A stretch of DNA of 64,000 nt from JAEULH01 sp963789785 (GCA_963789785.1 CAWBNC010000038.1:186001-250000); one strand, 5' to 3'; counted from the stretch's first letter, positions 9,287-19,427 are shown. The notes: generated by a model not told the origin, from the sequence alone. A program made the numbers and translations.

Positions 9287-10628
9287 ATGACGGACCAAAC
9301 CATCTTCGCCCTCGCCTCCGGCCGTGGCCGGGCCGGCATTGCCATCATCCGCGTGTCCGGGCCGGACACCGCGGCTGCGCTTGTCCGCCTCGCCGGCCGC
9401 CTTCCGCCGCCGCGCCGGGCGTGCCTTGCGCGCTTCAGCGACGACAGTGGCGAAATCCTCGACAAGGGGCTGGTGCTGTGGTTCCCCGGTCCCGCCAGCT
9501 TCACGGGCGAGGACGTCGCCGAACTTCACCTGCATGGCGGTCGCGCCGTCATCGAGGGAGCGCTGACGGCGCTGGGGCGCTGTCGCGGTCTGCGTCCGGC
9601 CGAACCCGGGGAGTTCAGCCGCAGGGCATTCGCCAACGGCAAGCTTGATCTGACCGCCGCCGAGGGTCTTGCGGACCTGGTCGAGGCGGAAACGGCGGCA
9701 CAGCGGCGACAGGCCCTGCGGCAGTTGGACGGCGCGCTGGGTCAAGTCTACGACGGCTGGCGCCTCCGGCTCGTCGAGGCCCTGGCGCGCGTCGAGGCCG
9801 CGATCGACTTCGCCGACGAGGACATTCCTGGCGATCTCGAAGTCGTTCGTGCGGCGGACGGCGGCGACGCTGGCGTCGGAGATTGCCGGACATCTGGACG
9901 ATGGTCGGCGCGGCGAACGGTTGCGCGAAGGAATCGATATCGCGATCGTCGGGCCGCCCAATGCCGGCAAGTCGAGCCTGCTGAACGCACTTGCCGGGCG
10001 CGCCGCCGCCATCGTCTCGCCTCATCCAGGCACCACCCGCGACGTCATCGAGGTTGCCCTCGACCTCGGCGGCTACCCGGTGGTTCTCGCCGATACCGCC
10101 GGTTTGCGTGAACCTGCCGAGGCGATCGAGCGCGAGGGCGTGACCCGGGCGTGGGAGCGGGCGCGATCGGCGGCCATCCGCCTCGTCGTCCTCGACGGCG
10201 CCCTGTGGCCGAAATTCGATGCCGACGTGATCGCGGTGGTCGACAGCGACAGCCTTCTGGTCGTCAACAAGGCCGATCTCTTAGCCGCAGATGCAGAGCC
10301 GGAACACTTTTGCGTCGACGGGCGCCATGCCTTGATGGTGTCGGCACGCACCGGCGCTGGCCTGAACGCGCTCATCGACACGCTCAAGGCGATGGTCGCG
10401 ACCCGTTTCGACGTGACTGCCGCGCCGGCCTTGACCCGCGTCCGCCATCGCCTCGCTCTCGAGAGGCTGCCGGGACGCGCTCCAGCGGGCGGTCGCGAGG
10501 AACCCTCGCTGGAATTCCTCGCTGAAGACCTGCGCTGGCCGCCGACTGCCTTGAGCCGGATCACGGGTCGCATCGACGTGGAGGAGGTTCTGGATCGGAT
10601 TTTCCGCGACTTCTGCATCGGCAAATAG
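9287..10628 (+). CDS. mnmE: tRNA modification GTPase MnmE (frameshifted)
   Basis: MnmE with MnmG installs the carboxymethylaminomethyl group on U34 of some tRNAs. The N-terminal formyl-THF-binding domain (MTDQTIFALASGRGRAGIAIIRVSG, FTGEDVAELHLHGG, PAEPGEFSRRAFANGKLDL) is in one frame to about 9845; the rest, including G1 VGPPNAGKSSLLNAL, the DTAGLR switch, NKAD and the essential C-terminal CIGK Cys motif, is in the next frame. Joined length is ~446 residues, normal. A second, compensated shift is suspected at 10463-10500: the printed frame reads PGRAPAGG where the adjacent frame reads DALQRAVA, which matches the family helix better. It is followed by a parS site and mnmG. Confidence 0.93.
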
Positions 10629-10631
10629 AGC

Positions 10632-10647
10632 CGTTTCACGTGAAACA
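10632..10647. other. parS: parS centromere site 1
   Basis: cGTTTCACGTGAAACA has the 14-bp palindrome GTTTCACGTGAAAC (10633-10646), matching the universal ParB-binding parS consensus TGTTTCACGTGAAACA at 15 of 16 positions. It lies 3 bp after the mnmE stop and about 3.4 kb from parB. ParB loads here, binds CTP and spreads to form the partition complex. Confidence 0.9.
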
Positions 10648-10710
10648 TTCGCCCGCGTGCATTCGCTCGCTTTTTGACAGGGTTCGCGCGACGCCGATAC
10701 AGTCCGCGCC

Positions 10711-12589
10711 ATGAAAAGTTTCGACGTTATCGTTATCGGTGGCGGCCACGCCGGCTGCGAGGCGGCAGCGGCCTCGGCGCGGCTTGGGGCGCGGACACTG
10801 CTGCTGACCCATAACGTCGCCACCATCGGCGAGATGTCCTGCAATCCCGCCATCGGCGGCCTGGCCAAGGGGCAACTCGTCCGGGAGATCGACGCCCTCG
10901 ACGGTTTGATGGGCCGGGCGATAGACCGGGCGGGTATCCAGTTCAGGATCCTGAACGCGAGCAAGGGGCCGGCGGTTCGGGGGCCACGGGCACAGGCCGA
11001 CCGGCGGCTGTACCGGCAGGCGATGCAGGCGCTTCTGGCCACGCAGGAGAACCTGACCGTGCGGTCCGGCGCGGCCGAGGATCTTTTCTTCGACCCCGCC
11101 GGCCACGTGGCGGGCGTCCGCACCGGCGACGGCCAGAGCATCCGCGCCGCGGCGGTGGTCATCACGACCGGAACGTTCCTCAGCGGCGTCATCCACATCG
11201 GCGAGACGCAGATGCCTGGCGGGCCGGTTCGGCGAGGGCCCGGCCCTGGGGCTCAGCACCACATTCGCCCGCCTCGGCCTCGGTCTCGGCCGGCTCAAGA
11301 CGGGAACGCCGCCGCGGCTTGACGGGCGAACCATCGACTGGGCCCGCCTGGTTCCGCAGGCGGGCGACGAGCCGCCTCAGCCGTTCTCCTTTCTCACCGA
11401 GCGCATCGACACGCCGCAGGTTCTTTGCCACGTTACCGAGACAACCGAAACTTCGCACGCGATCATTCGCGCCAACCTCGGCCGGGCGCCGCTCTATTCC
11501 GGCCAGATCGAGAGCGTCGGCCCGCGCTACTGCCCCTCGATCGAGGACAAGGTCGTACGCTTCGCCGATCGCAGCCGCCACCAGATCTTTCTCGAGCCCG
11601 AAGGCCTCGACGATCACACCGTCTACCCGAACGGCATTTCAACGTCGCTCCCGGAGGACGTCCAGAGCGCTCTGGTGGCAAGTATCCCCGGGCTCGAGAA
11701 CGCGCGCATTCTGCGCCCCGGCTACGCCATCGAGTATGACTTTATCGATCCGCGCGAGCTGGCGCCGACGCTGGAAGTTCTCCGGGTTTCCGGCCTGTTC
11801 TTGGCCGGCCAGATCAACGGCACGACCGGCTACGAGGAAGCGGCCGGCCAGGGTCTTGTCGCCGGCGTCAACGCTGCCTTGAAGGCGGGCGGCGGCAGAA
11901 GCTTCTGCCTTGACCGGGCCAATGCCTACATCGGCGTGATGATCGACGATCTGGTAACTCTCGGTACGGTCGAGCCCTATCGGATGTTCACCTCCCGCGC
12001 CGAGTATCGGCTGTCGCTTCGCGCCGACAACGCCGATAGACGCCTCACCGGGATCGGCATCGACGCGGGCCTAGTGGGGCGGGATCGGCAGTCGGCGTTC
12101 TCGGCCAAGATGAAGGCCCTTGCGGCGGCAACGGCGCAACTGGAGTCGCTGCCGGCCGATACGTCGGTGCTGGAGCTGCTGGATCTTGCTGTCAGCGACG
12201 ACGGCAGGAAACGCTCGGCGCGCGATCTCCTCGCCTATCCCGGCATGACGGTTGCCCGCCTTGCCGCGGCAAGGCCGGAGCTGGCGGCGGTTCCAGCGGC
12301 TGTCGCCGAGCAACTGGAGATCGATGCCCGCTACGGAGGGTATTTCAAGCGGCAGGAGAGCGACGTCCGCGCATTTCGGCGCGATCAGGCGCTGGAGTTG
12401 CCCGGTATCCTTGAGTACGCTCGAATACCGGGCCTGTCGAACGAGGTCGTCGCAAAGCTGAGCGCGGCGCGCCCGGCGAATCTGGCGGCAGCGGCACGGA
12501 TTAGCGGCGTCACGCCCGCGGCGCTGACGGTTCTCCTTGGATATGTCCGGCGGGCCGCCGGCGACGGGCGAATGCGGCGCAGCGCGTGA
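10711..12589 (+). CDS. mnmG: tRNA uridine-5-carboxymethylaminomethyl modification enzyme MnmG (one frameshift)
   Basis: FAD-dependent partner of MnmE (GidA). The N-terminus has the FAD dinucleotide motif VIGGGHAGCEAA at residues 8-19, then MSCNPAIGGLAKGQLVREIDALDG. After IHIGETQMPGG (about 11222) one extra G shifts the frame, and the protein resumes as RFGEGPALGLSTTFARLGL, followed by RLKTGTPPRL, QINGTTGYEEAAGQG, and the C-terminal MnmE-binding helices with YGGYFKRQE and YARIPGLSNEV. Joined length is ~625 residues, the family norm. The gene is bracketed by two parS sites. A 64-bp spacer separates the first parS from the ATG, so mnmG may have its own promoter. Confidence 0.95.
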
Positions 12590-12603
12590 CCGCGAGCGCC
12601 GCC

Positions 12604-12619
12604 TGTTTCACGTGAAACA
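12604..12619. other. parS: parS centromere site 2 (perfect consensus)
   Basis: TGTTTCACGTGAAACA is the exact 16-bp parS palindrome. It is in the 22-bp gap after mnmG and overlaps the rsmG start: the GTG at 12612-12614 used to begin rsmG is part of the palindrome. It is 1.5 kb upstream of parB. Confidence 0.95.
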
Positions 12620-13284
12620 CGTGCGACCGCTAAGCCCCGAGGAGTTTGCGGCTCAGACCGGCGCCGGGCTGACCATCATGCAGCGGCTCCACGACTACCT
12701 CACCCTGCTCGGCAAGTGGCAGAGGCGGATCAACCTCATCGCCGCTTCGACCCTCGCCGATCCCTGGCGCCGCCACCTGCTCGATTCGGCGCAGCTGACC
12801 CGGCTCACTGCCGCCGGATGCACCTTTAGGAACGCTCCGAAGCACGACCGATCCGCCCATCGTCGACCTCGGCAGCGGCGCCGGTTTTCCCGGGCTCGTC
12901 CTCGCGATCTTCGGCGCGGGGCCCGTCTGCCTCATCGAGAGCGATTCGCGCAAGTGCGCCTTTCTCCGCGAGGCCATCCGCGCCACGGAGGCACCGGCGC
13001 AGGTGGAAGAGGTGCGAATCGAAGCCCTGCCGCCGCGGGCCGCCGGTATCGTCACGGCCAGGGCCTGTGCGCCGTTGGCCGAGTTGCTGAGCTACGCGGC
13101 TCGCCACCTCGCTGTGGACGGGACGGGTCTGTTCCTGAAAGGCCGTTCCGCGGCCGCGGAATTGACTGAGGCAGAGAAAACATGGAAGATTGATGCGACG
13201 TTCCACCCCAGTTTGTCGGACCCAACGGGCAACGTGATCAGAGTGCATGCGATCCGCCCGCGGTTTAAGAGCGCGAGCGAATGA
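12612..13284 (+). CDS. rsmG: 16S rRNA (guanine527-N7)-methyltransferase RsmG (one frameshift)
   Basis: RsmG (GidB) methylates N7 of G527 in 16S rRNA using SAM. The first frame gives VKHVRPLSPEEFAAQTG, then LGKWQRRINLIAASTLADPWRRHLLDSAQL, the family's N-terminal helical part. Near 12830-12845 the frame breaks and continues with IVDLGSGAGFPGLVLAI (SAM-binding GxGxGFPG) and IESDSRKCAFLREA, ITARACAPLAEL-like and FLKGRSAAAEL segments. Joined length is ~223 residues, normal. GTG 12612 or GTG 12621 are the possible starts; both follow parS site 2 or lie in it. The stop overlaps parA by 4 bp. Confidence 0.9.
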
Positions 13285-14093
13285 CCGTGAAGGCATCGCC
13301 GAGGTCGGCCTGCCGCATCATCGCCATCGCCAATCAGAAGGGCGGTGTCGGCAAGACGACGACGGCGATCAACCTGGGGACGGCGCTCGCCGCCATCCAT
13401 AAGCAGGTTCTGGTCATCGATCTAGATCCGCAGGGCAACGCCTCGACCGGTCTCGGCATCCCGCCTGCGGATCGCCATCCCAACACGTACGACGTTCTCA
13501 GCGGCGAGGTGCCCGTCGGCGCGGCATGCCTGGAGACCCTCATTCCCGGGCTGCACGTCGTGCCAGCGGGCGTCGATCTGTCCGGCGCCGAGGTGGAACT
13601 GGTGAGCTCGAAGCGGCGGGAGTACGTCCTTAAGACCGCTCTCGGTCGAACCCTCAGTACCTACGATTACGTGCTGATCGATTGCCCGCCTGCGCTCGGC
13701 CTGCTGACCATCAACGCCCTGGTCGCCGCCGACGCGGTTCTGGTCCCGTTGCAGTGCGAGTTCTTTGCCCTGGAGGGCATCAGCCACCTGCTGCGCACGA
13801 TTGAGCGGGTCAAGAAGACACTGAACCCGACATTGGACATTCAAGGTATCGTCTTGACCATGTACGACAAACGCAACAGGCTATCCGATCTCGTGGCAAG
13901 TGACGTCCGCGCCCATTTTGGCGAGCGGGTCTACGATACGGTGATCCCGCGCAACGTGCGCGTTTCCGAGGCGCCTTCACATGGTCGTCCGGTCCTGATT
14001 TACGACACGAGCTGCGCCGGATCGGTGGCATACCTCGCTTTGGCCAGTGAGATCCTGCGCCGCGAGAAACGCACGGCGGCGGAAGTGGCATGA
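13281..14093 (+). CDS. parA: Chromosome partitioning ATPase ParA
   Basis: ParA (Soj) is a deviant Walker-type ATPase that forms nucleoid-bound dimers and draws ParB-parS complexes toward a pole. The 270-residue protein has the deviant Walker A QKGGVGKTT at residues 19-27, A' motif VIDLDPQGNAST, and Walker B VLIDCPPALGLLT. No helix-turn-helix N-terminal extension is present, which identifies the chromosomal type 1b class. The frame is intact. The ATG overlaps the rsmG stop and the stop overlaps parB, giving the usual rsmG-parA-parB operon near oriC. Confidence 0.97.
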   Translation: MTVKASPRSACRIIAIANQKGGVGKTTTAINLGTALAAIHKQVLVIDLDPQGNASTGLGIPPADRHPNTYDVLSGEVPVGAACLETLIPGLHVVPAGVDLSGAEVELVSSKRREYVLKTALGRTLSTYDYVLIDCPPALGLLTINALVAADAVLVPLQCEFFALEGISHLLRTIERVKKTLNPTLDIQGIVLTMYDKRNRLSDLVASDVRAHFGERVYDTVIPRNVRVSEAPSHGRPVLIYDTSCAGSVAYLALASEILRREKRTAAEVA

Positions 14094-15163
14094 CCGGCCC
14101 GGAGGGCAAGCGGCGTAACCTGGGCCGCGGACTTTCGGCTCTGCTCGGCGACGAGCAGAGCGATTACGCTCGCCTGGATCAACTCCGCGCCTCGAAGACC
14201 GTCTCGGTGGCTCAGCTCCGTCCCGGCCGGTTCCAACCGCGCCGGATTATGCGCGAGGATGGTCTTGAGGAGCTCGCCCGCTCGATTGCCGATCGCGGCG
14301 TACTCCAGCCGTTGCTGGTGCGGCGGCATCCCGACGAGGAGGACGCCTACGAGATCATCGCTGGCGAGCGCCGCTGGAGGGCTGCCCAGCGTGCTCAGGT
14401 CCATGAGGTTCCGGTCGTCGTCAAGGAGCTGTCCGACGGCGAGGCGCTCGAGATCGCGCTGGTCGAGAATATCCAGCGGCAGGATCTTTCGCCTCTGGAG
14501 GAGGCCGAAGGGTACCGCCGGCTGATGGAGGAGTTCGCCCACAGCCAGGATGAACTTGCCCGCAGCGTCGGCAAGAGCCGCAGCCATGTGGCTAATATGA
14601 TGCGCCTGCTGAGCCTACCCGACCCGGTGAAGTTACTTGTCGACGAGGGCGCGCTCTCGGCCGGGCACGCCCGCGCCCTCATCGCCGCAGACAATCCGGA
14701 AGCGGCGGCGCGGCTGGTCCTCAAGCGCGGCCTGAACGTCCGCCAGACCGAGAGCCTGGTCAAGGCGGCGCGGGCGGCGCCGGTGCGTCGTCCGGCGTTC
14801 GAAAAGGACGCCGACACGCTGGCGCTGGAACGCGATCTCAGCGCCCTGCTCGGCCTGGGTGTAGAAATCCGCTTCCGTGGCAGCGGCGGTAACCTGACCC
14901 TGCACTACCGCTCCCTCGAACAACTCGACGATATTCTCCATCGGCTCAGCCACGGCGCTCACGGCGGCGATGCCGGCGCGTCCGCAGCGACGAATGGGAA
15001 GCGAGAGGAGGGGCGAAGCGTGGAGCGCGACCATCTGGCCGCGGCCGATGGCGCCGATGCCGGGCCTGGTCCCAATGCCGATGTCGCCGTCGATGTCGAT
15101 CCGGATGAAGACGTGGCGGCTGCGGACGGCGATGAGCAAGCGGTCCATCCGCCGCAGAGTTAG
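14090..15163 (+). CDS. parB: Chromosome partitioning protein ParB with acidic C-terminal tail
   Basis: ParB binds parS and slides as a CTP clamp. The 357-residue protein begins with a basic ParA-stimulating peptide (KRRNLGRGLSALLGDE), has the CTP-binding boxes RPGRFQPRR, AGERRWRAA and LVENIQRQDLSPLEEA, the helix-turn-helix DELARSVGKSRSHVANMMRL, and a C-terminal dimer domain ending at LDDILHRLS (about residue 288). After that comes an unusual ~70-residue low-complexity tail rich in Asp, Ala and Gly (for example ADVAVDVDPDEDVAA), beyond the ~290-residue family norm. The stop overlaps the stop of holA, which converges on it (TTAG). Confidence 0.95.
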   Translation: MTGPEGKRRNLGRGLSALLGDEQSDYARLDQLRASKTVSVAQLRPGRFQPRRIMREDGLEELARSIADRGVLQPLLVRRHPDEEDAYEIIAGERRWRAAQRAQVHEVPVVVKELSDGEALEIALVENIQRQDLSPLEEAEGYRRLMEEFAHSQDELARSVGKSRSHVANMMRLLSLPDPVKLLVDEGALSAGHARALIAADNPEAAARLVLKRGLNVRQTESLVKAARAAPVRRPAFEKDADTLALERDLSALLGLGVEIRFRGSGGNLTLHYRSLEQLDDILHRLSHGAHGGDAGASAATNGKREEGRSVERDHLAAADGADAGPGPNADVAVDVDPDEDVAAADGDEQAVHPPQS

Positions 15164-16237
15164 GTTCCGCCCCCCTCCGCGACCTGCGCGATTCGCCACA
15201 GCGTCCGGGCGGCGATGGCCTGCGCCGGCGCGCCGGTGGTCTTGCAGGCCAGCTCCGCATCGAGAACGAAGCGAAGCGCCTTGCCCAGGCGCGGAAGCGT
15301 CCAGGCGCGGAGCTGAGCGCGAAAAGCGGTCTGCAATTTGTAGAACACCGGCGGGCGAAGCGCGGCCATGGCCTGTTCCGCGGTGCGGTCGGCTGCGATC
15401 AGACCGGCTGCGAGATGCAGGCGCTGAAGGTGGCGCCCGGCGGCGCGAAGGATCCCGACCGGCTGGACTCCCGACGCGAAGGCCAGGTCGAGCGCGCGGT
15501 CGAGGGCGACGACGTCACCGGTCGCTGCGGCCATGACAATGGCGTCGAGCGAGGACTTCGCGACTGTCACCGATGCAGGCGACGACATCGTCGAGCCCGA
15601 CTGTGCTCGAACGGCTTCCCGGAGCGTCTCTCCGATTGCCCGCAGAGCCGCCCTGCGGGTCGCCTACATAGACGATCAGCTTCTCGATTTCGCCGCGTGT
15701 CATCGCTCGGTCGCCGCCGAGGCGGGCGGTGAGGTACGACAATGCCTCGTCGGTGGCGACTAGGCCGGCCTCCGCAAGCATGGCCACGACGACGCGTTGC
15801 ATTCCGGCCTCGTCATCGCTGTAACAGGGAATCGCGATCGCGTTCGCCGCGGACTCGAACGCCGTGCGCAGGGCCGAACGCTTACCCAGATCCCCAGCCT
15901 CGGCGATCAGCAGCGAGCCGGCCGGCGCCCGACCGAGGGCATCGCCGATGGGACCTGCCGCGGCGTCGGTGGCTTCGCGCAGGCGAACCGCGCGCGCACC
16001 GCCCACGAGCGAAAGCGAGGCCATCTCGTCGAAAAGGCGAGCGGGATCGTCCTTAAGGCCGGCCATGGAAAGTTCGCAAAGGCGGAATGGATCGGGTGGA
16101 TCGCCGGCGACGCTCCGGCTTAGGGCGTCGGCCCGCTCGCGCACCAGACCACGGTCAGGTCCATAGATCAGGACACCGCAGACAGTGGGGTCTGGATGGC
16201 GGAGAAAGGCCTCCACCCGCCCGGCGGCAAGCTTCAT
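15160..16237 (-). CDS. holA: DNA polymerase III delta subunit (one frameshift)
   Basis: HolA opens the beta clamp within the clamp loader. The first frame from ATG 16237 gives MKLAAGRVEAFL, VLIYGPDRGLVRERADAL, SLLIAEAGDLGKRSALR and MTRGEIEKLIVYVGD, then GLDDVVACIGDS; at about 15560 the frame shifts and continues KSSLDAIVMAAATGDVVAL, then GVQPVGILRAAGRHLQRL, ALRPPVFYKLQ and WTLPRLGKALRFVLDAELACKTTGAP. Joined length is ~358 residues, close to the family's ~340. The start codon overlaps the lptE stop by 3-4 bp. Clamp-loader delta beside lptE and leuS is the usual bacterial order. Confidence 0.9.
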
Positions 16238-16861
16238 CTGGGCCCGCTGGGCTGCGGCTGCGGCTTCTCGAGCGTGCCGGGGATCGTCGGCAGCGGTCCC
16301 GGCCCCGGTCCTGGAGCTCCGCCCGCGCCCGTGACGCGGGCCGCAAGATAGGCGCTGACCCGCGAACGGATATCCTCGGCGATGCGCCGCGCCGCGCGTT
16401 CTCGCGCCGCGTTCTGCGCCGTCAGCGTCGAGAAGCTGGCGTCGACGATGTTATAGCTGCTGATCGCCCGGGCGCTGCTGTCCATCACCGCCTTGCCGGT
16501 GCCGAGATCGAACAATGCAAACGTTGCGCTCAGGCGCAGGTTGGCCCTGGTGGCGAAGCCCGAGCGTTCGACCGCAAGCTCGCTGATCCTCTCGAGCAGG
16601 TGGACGTCGAGGCGGTAGGCCGCCGTCCGCTCGTCGACCGTGGGCGCCAGCAGAAAGTTGAGATCGTTGCGGACGAGTTGACCGACGCGATCGGGGATGG
16701 GCGCGACCGCAACGCTGGCGAGCGCGCCGCCGACGCTGGGCTCGCCCGGGGCGCTATCAGCCGCTCAGATAAAGCGGCTGGAAACCGCAGCCCACAAGAC
16801 AGGCGACCATGCCGCCCGCAACGACCTGGCGAATGCGGCCCGACAGGTCAGACGACCACAT
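16234..16861 (-). CDS. lptE: LPS-assembly lipoprotein LptE (one frameshift)
   Basis: LptE plugs the LptD barrel and helps place lipopolysaccharide in the outer membrane. From ATG 16861 (inside the end of leuS) the frame gives MWSSDLSGRIRQVVAGGMVACLVGCGFQPLYLSG: a signal segment with a lipobox before Cys and the LptE hallmark GCGFQPLY. A stop then appears because of one extra base near 16757-16762; the next frame continues DSAPGEPSVGGALASVAVAPIPDRVGQLVRNDL, LLAPTVDERTAAYRLDVHL, SFSTLTAQNAARERAARRIAEDI. A Pro-rich tail ends the protein. Joined length is ~208 residues. Without the join neither piece would be recognised easily. It overlaps leuS by 14 bp and holA by 3-4 bp. Confidence 0.87.
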
Positions 16862-19427
16862 TGACGATGCGATTGGGCACGACGACAACCTTGCGCGGCG
16901 GCCGTCCGTTCAGGGCGTTGATCACACCCGGCAGAGCCAGTGCCGCGGACCGGCTGCTCTCTTCATCACCGTCGGTGGCGATTTCGATCGTGCCGCGCAG
17001 CTTGCCGTTGACCTGGACGCCGAGCGTGACCGTGTCGTCGACGAGATAGGCCGGATCGGCAACGGGCCACGGCTGGTCGATGAGCAGGCCGTCGTTGCCC
17101 AGCCGCTGCCAAAGCGCCTCGGCAATATGGGGCATGACCGGCCCGATGAGCTTGACCAGAACCGAGAACGACCGGCGGCGGGCGCGGGCGGCCGCGGCGT
17201 CGGTGGCGTTGAAGTCGGCCAGCGCGTTGGTCAGCTCACGGAGCCGGGCGACCGCCCGGTTGAAGCCGAACTTCTCAAGATCGTCGGTGACCCGGGCGAC
17301 GGTCCGGTGGGTCTCGCGGAGAAGAGCAAGCGTCGCGCCGGTCTCGTCAACGTTGTCGCCGTTATCCGCGCCCGGAGCGGCGAGCGGCAGCATGTTGTCG
17401 GCGATGATCCGCCACAACCGGTTGACGTAACGCCAGGCACCCTCCACCCCGGCATCGGTCCATTCCAGATCCCGCTCCGGCGGGCTGTCGGACATCATGA
17501 ACAGCCGGGCGGTGTCGGCGCCGTAGGTGGCGATGATCGCTTCCGGATCGACCACATTGCGCTTCGACTTGCTCATCAACTCCGAGCGGCCGACGCTGAC
17601 CGGTCCGCCGGTCTGCGCGTGTCTTGCGCCTTCTGTGGTCTTGGCGATCTCGTCGGGGAACAGCCACTTGCCGTGCTGGTCCTTGTAGGTCTCGTGGCAC
17701 ACCATGCCCTGGGTGAACAGGCCGCTGAACGGTTCTTCGACACCGAGATAGCCGGCGCGGACCATTGCCCTGGCGAAAAAGCGCGAATAGAGGAGGTGGA
17801 GAATGGCATGTTCGATACCGCCGATGTACTGGTCGACGGGCAGCCAGTAGTCCGCCTCGGTCCGATCCACCGGGACATCGGCGCGCGGCGAGCAGTAGCG
17901 GGCGTAATACCAGGACGAATCGACGAACGTGTCCATGGTGTCGGTCTCGCGCCGCGCCGCGCCGCCGCAGCCGGGGCAGGCGACGTGCTTCCAGGTCGGA
18001 TGATTGTCGAGCGGGTTGCCCGGAACGTCGAACCGTACATCCTCGGGAAGGGTTACCGGCAGATCGTCGAGCGGCACAGGGACGATGCCGCACCTCGCGC
18101 AATGGATGACAGGGATGGGACAGCCCCAATAGCGCTGTCGAGAAATGCCCCAATCGCGCAGCCGGTAGGTGACGGCGGCCTCACCGAGCCCGGCCTCGCC
18201 GAGCCGCCGGGCGACCTCGGCCTTGGCCACCTCGATGCTCATGCCGTCGAGGAAGGCGGAATTGATCAGCGTACCGCCGCCGACATAGGCGTCGTTGCCG
18301 ATGCCCGGCTCGGCCATGAAGTCGGCCGCGTTGACGCCGTCGGGCAGGATCACCGGCAGGACGGCGAGATCGTACTTGCGGGCGAAGTCGAGGTCGCGCT
18401 GGTCATGCGCGGGACAGCCGAAGATCGCGCCCGTGCCGTAATCCATGAGCACGAAGTTGGCGATGAAGATCGGCAGGGTGCGGTCCGCGATGAACGGATG
18501 GCGGGCGCGCAGGCCGGTGTCGAAGCCGCGCTTTTCGGCAGTCTCGATCGCCTCCTCGCTTGTCCCCAGACGACTGCACTCGGCGATAAATCCGGCCAAA
18601 TCCGCATTGTCCACGCTGAGCGCGACCGCTAGCGGATGATTGGGCGAGATCGCGCAGAACGAGGCGCCGAACAGCGTATCGGGACGGGTGGTGAAGACCT
18701 CGAGCGGCTCGCTCCGGCTTTCGATCCCGAAGCGGATGCGAGCGCCCTCGGACCGGCCGATCCAGTTCTGCTGCATCAGCCGGACCCGCTCGGGCCAGCG
18801 GTCGAGGGTGGCGAGATCGTCGAGCAGCGCCTGCGCATCGGCGGTAATGCGGAAGAACCACTGGCTCAGCTTGCGCCGTTCGATCGGCGCGCCCGATCGC
18901 CAGCCGCGACCGTCGATCACCTGCTCGTTGGCGAGAACCGTGTTGTCGACCGGATCCCAATTCACCCACGATTCCCGCCGGTAGGCCACGCCGTCGCGGA
19001 GAAAGGCGAGGAACATGGCCTGCTGGTGGCGGTAGTAGCCGGGATGGCAGGTCGCGATCTCCCGCGACCAGTCGATCGATAACCCCATCGACTGAAGCTG
19101 CCGGCGCATGGTCGCGATGTTGCCGTAGGTCCACTCCGCCGGGCTGGTACCGCGCTCGATGGCGGCGTTCTCCGCCGGTAGTCCGAAAGCATCCCAGCCC
19201 ATCGGATGAAGGACATTATAGCCGCGGGCCCGCTTGTAGCGGGCGACAACGTCGCCGAGCGTGTAGTTGCGAACGTGTCCCATGTGAATGCGCCCGGAAG
19301 GATACGGGAACATTTCAAGAACGTAGAACTTGGGGCGTGCCGGATCGGCGGTGACGGCGAAAACGTTCCGCTCCCGCCAGATGGCTTGCCAGGAGGTCTC
19401 GGAGTCCTTGAAGTTGTAGCGCGACAT
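16848..19427 (-). CDS. leuS: Leucyl-tRNA synthetase
   Basis: LeuS charges tRNA-Leu. The intact 859-residue protein has FPYPSGRIHMGHVRNY with the HIGH-type HMGH at 48-51, GWDAFGLPAENAAI, the CP1 editing domain with TTRPDTLFG, the zinc-like CP segment HCARCGIVPVP and CPGCGG, a WFFRITADAQALLDDL segment, and the KMSKS-type LMSKS near 617-621, followed by the anticodon-binding domain and the C-terminal VNGKLRGTIEI domain. This is one of the long genes in the window without a frameshift. It is followed by lptE and holA with overlapping ends. Confidence 0.97.
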   Translation of the reverse strand: MSRYNFKDSETSWQAIWRERNVFAVTADPARPKFYVLEMFPYPSGRIHMGHVRNYTLGDVVARYKRARGYNVLHPMGWDAFGLPAENAAIERGTSPAEWTYGNIATMRRQLQSMGLSIDWSREIATCHPGYYRHQQAMFLAFLRDGVAYRRESWVNWDPVDNTVLANEQVIDGRGWRSGAPIERRKLSQWFFRITADAQALLDDLATLDRWPERVRLMQQNWIGRSEGARIRFGIESRSEPLEVFTTRPDTLFGASFCAISPNHPLAVALSVDNADLAGFIAECSRLGTSEEAIETAEKRGFDTGLRARHPFIADRTLPIFIANFVLMDYGTGAIFGCPAHDQRDLDFARKYDLAVLPVILPDGVNAADFMAEPGIGNDAYVGGGTLINSAFLDGMSIEVAKAEVARRLGEAGLGEAAVTYRLRDWGISRQRYWGCPIPVIHCARCGIVPVPLDDLPVTLPEDVRFDVPGNPLDNHPTWKHVACPGCGGAARRETDTMDTFVDSSWYYARYCSPRADVPVDRTEADYWLPVDQYIGGIEHAILHLLYSRFFARAMVRAGYLGVEEPFSGLFTQGMVCHETYKDQHGKWLFPDEIAKTTEGARHAQTGGPVSVGRSELMSKSKRNVVDPEAIIATYGADTARLFMMSDSPPERDLEWTDAGVEGAWRYVNRLWRIIADNMLPLAAPGADNGDNVDETGATLALLRETHRTVARVTDDLEKFGFNRAVARLRELTNALADFNATDAAAARARRRSFSVLVKLIGPVMPHIAEALWQRLGNDGLLIDQPWPVADPAYLVDDTVTLGVQVNGKLRGTIEIATDGDEESSRSAALALPGVINALNGRPPRKVVVVPNRIVNVVV

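Noticed and set aside
11215..11230. Programmed ribosomal frameshifting in mnmG (and other genes)
   Set aside because: Breaks occur in many unrelated genes at differing sequences without slippery heptamers or structures; indel errors explain them better.
16809..18632. 607-codon plus-strand frame opposite leuS
   Set aside because: Antisense of the conserved leuS frame.
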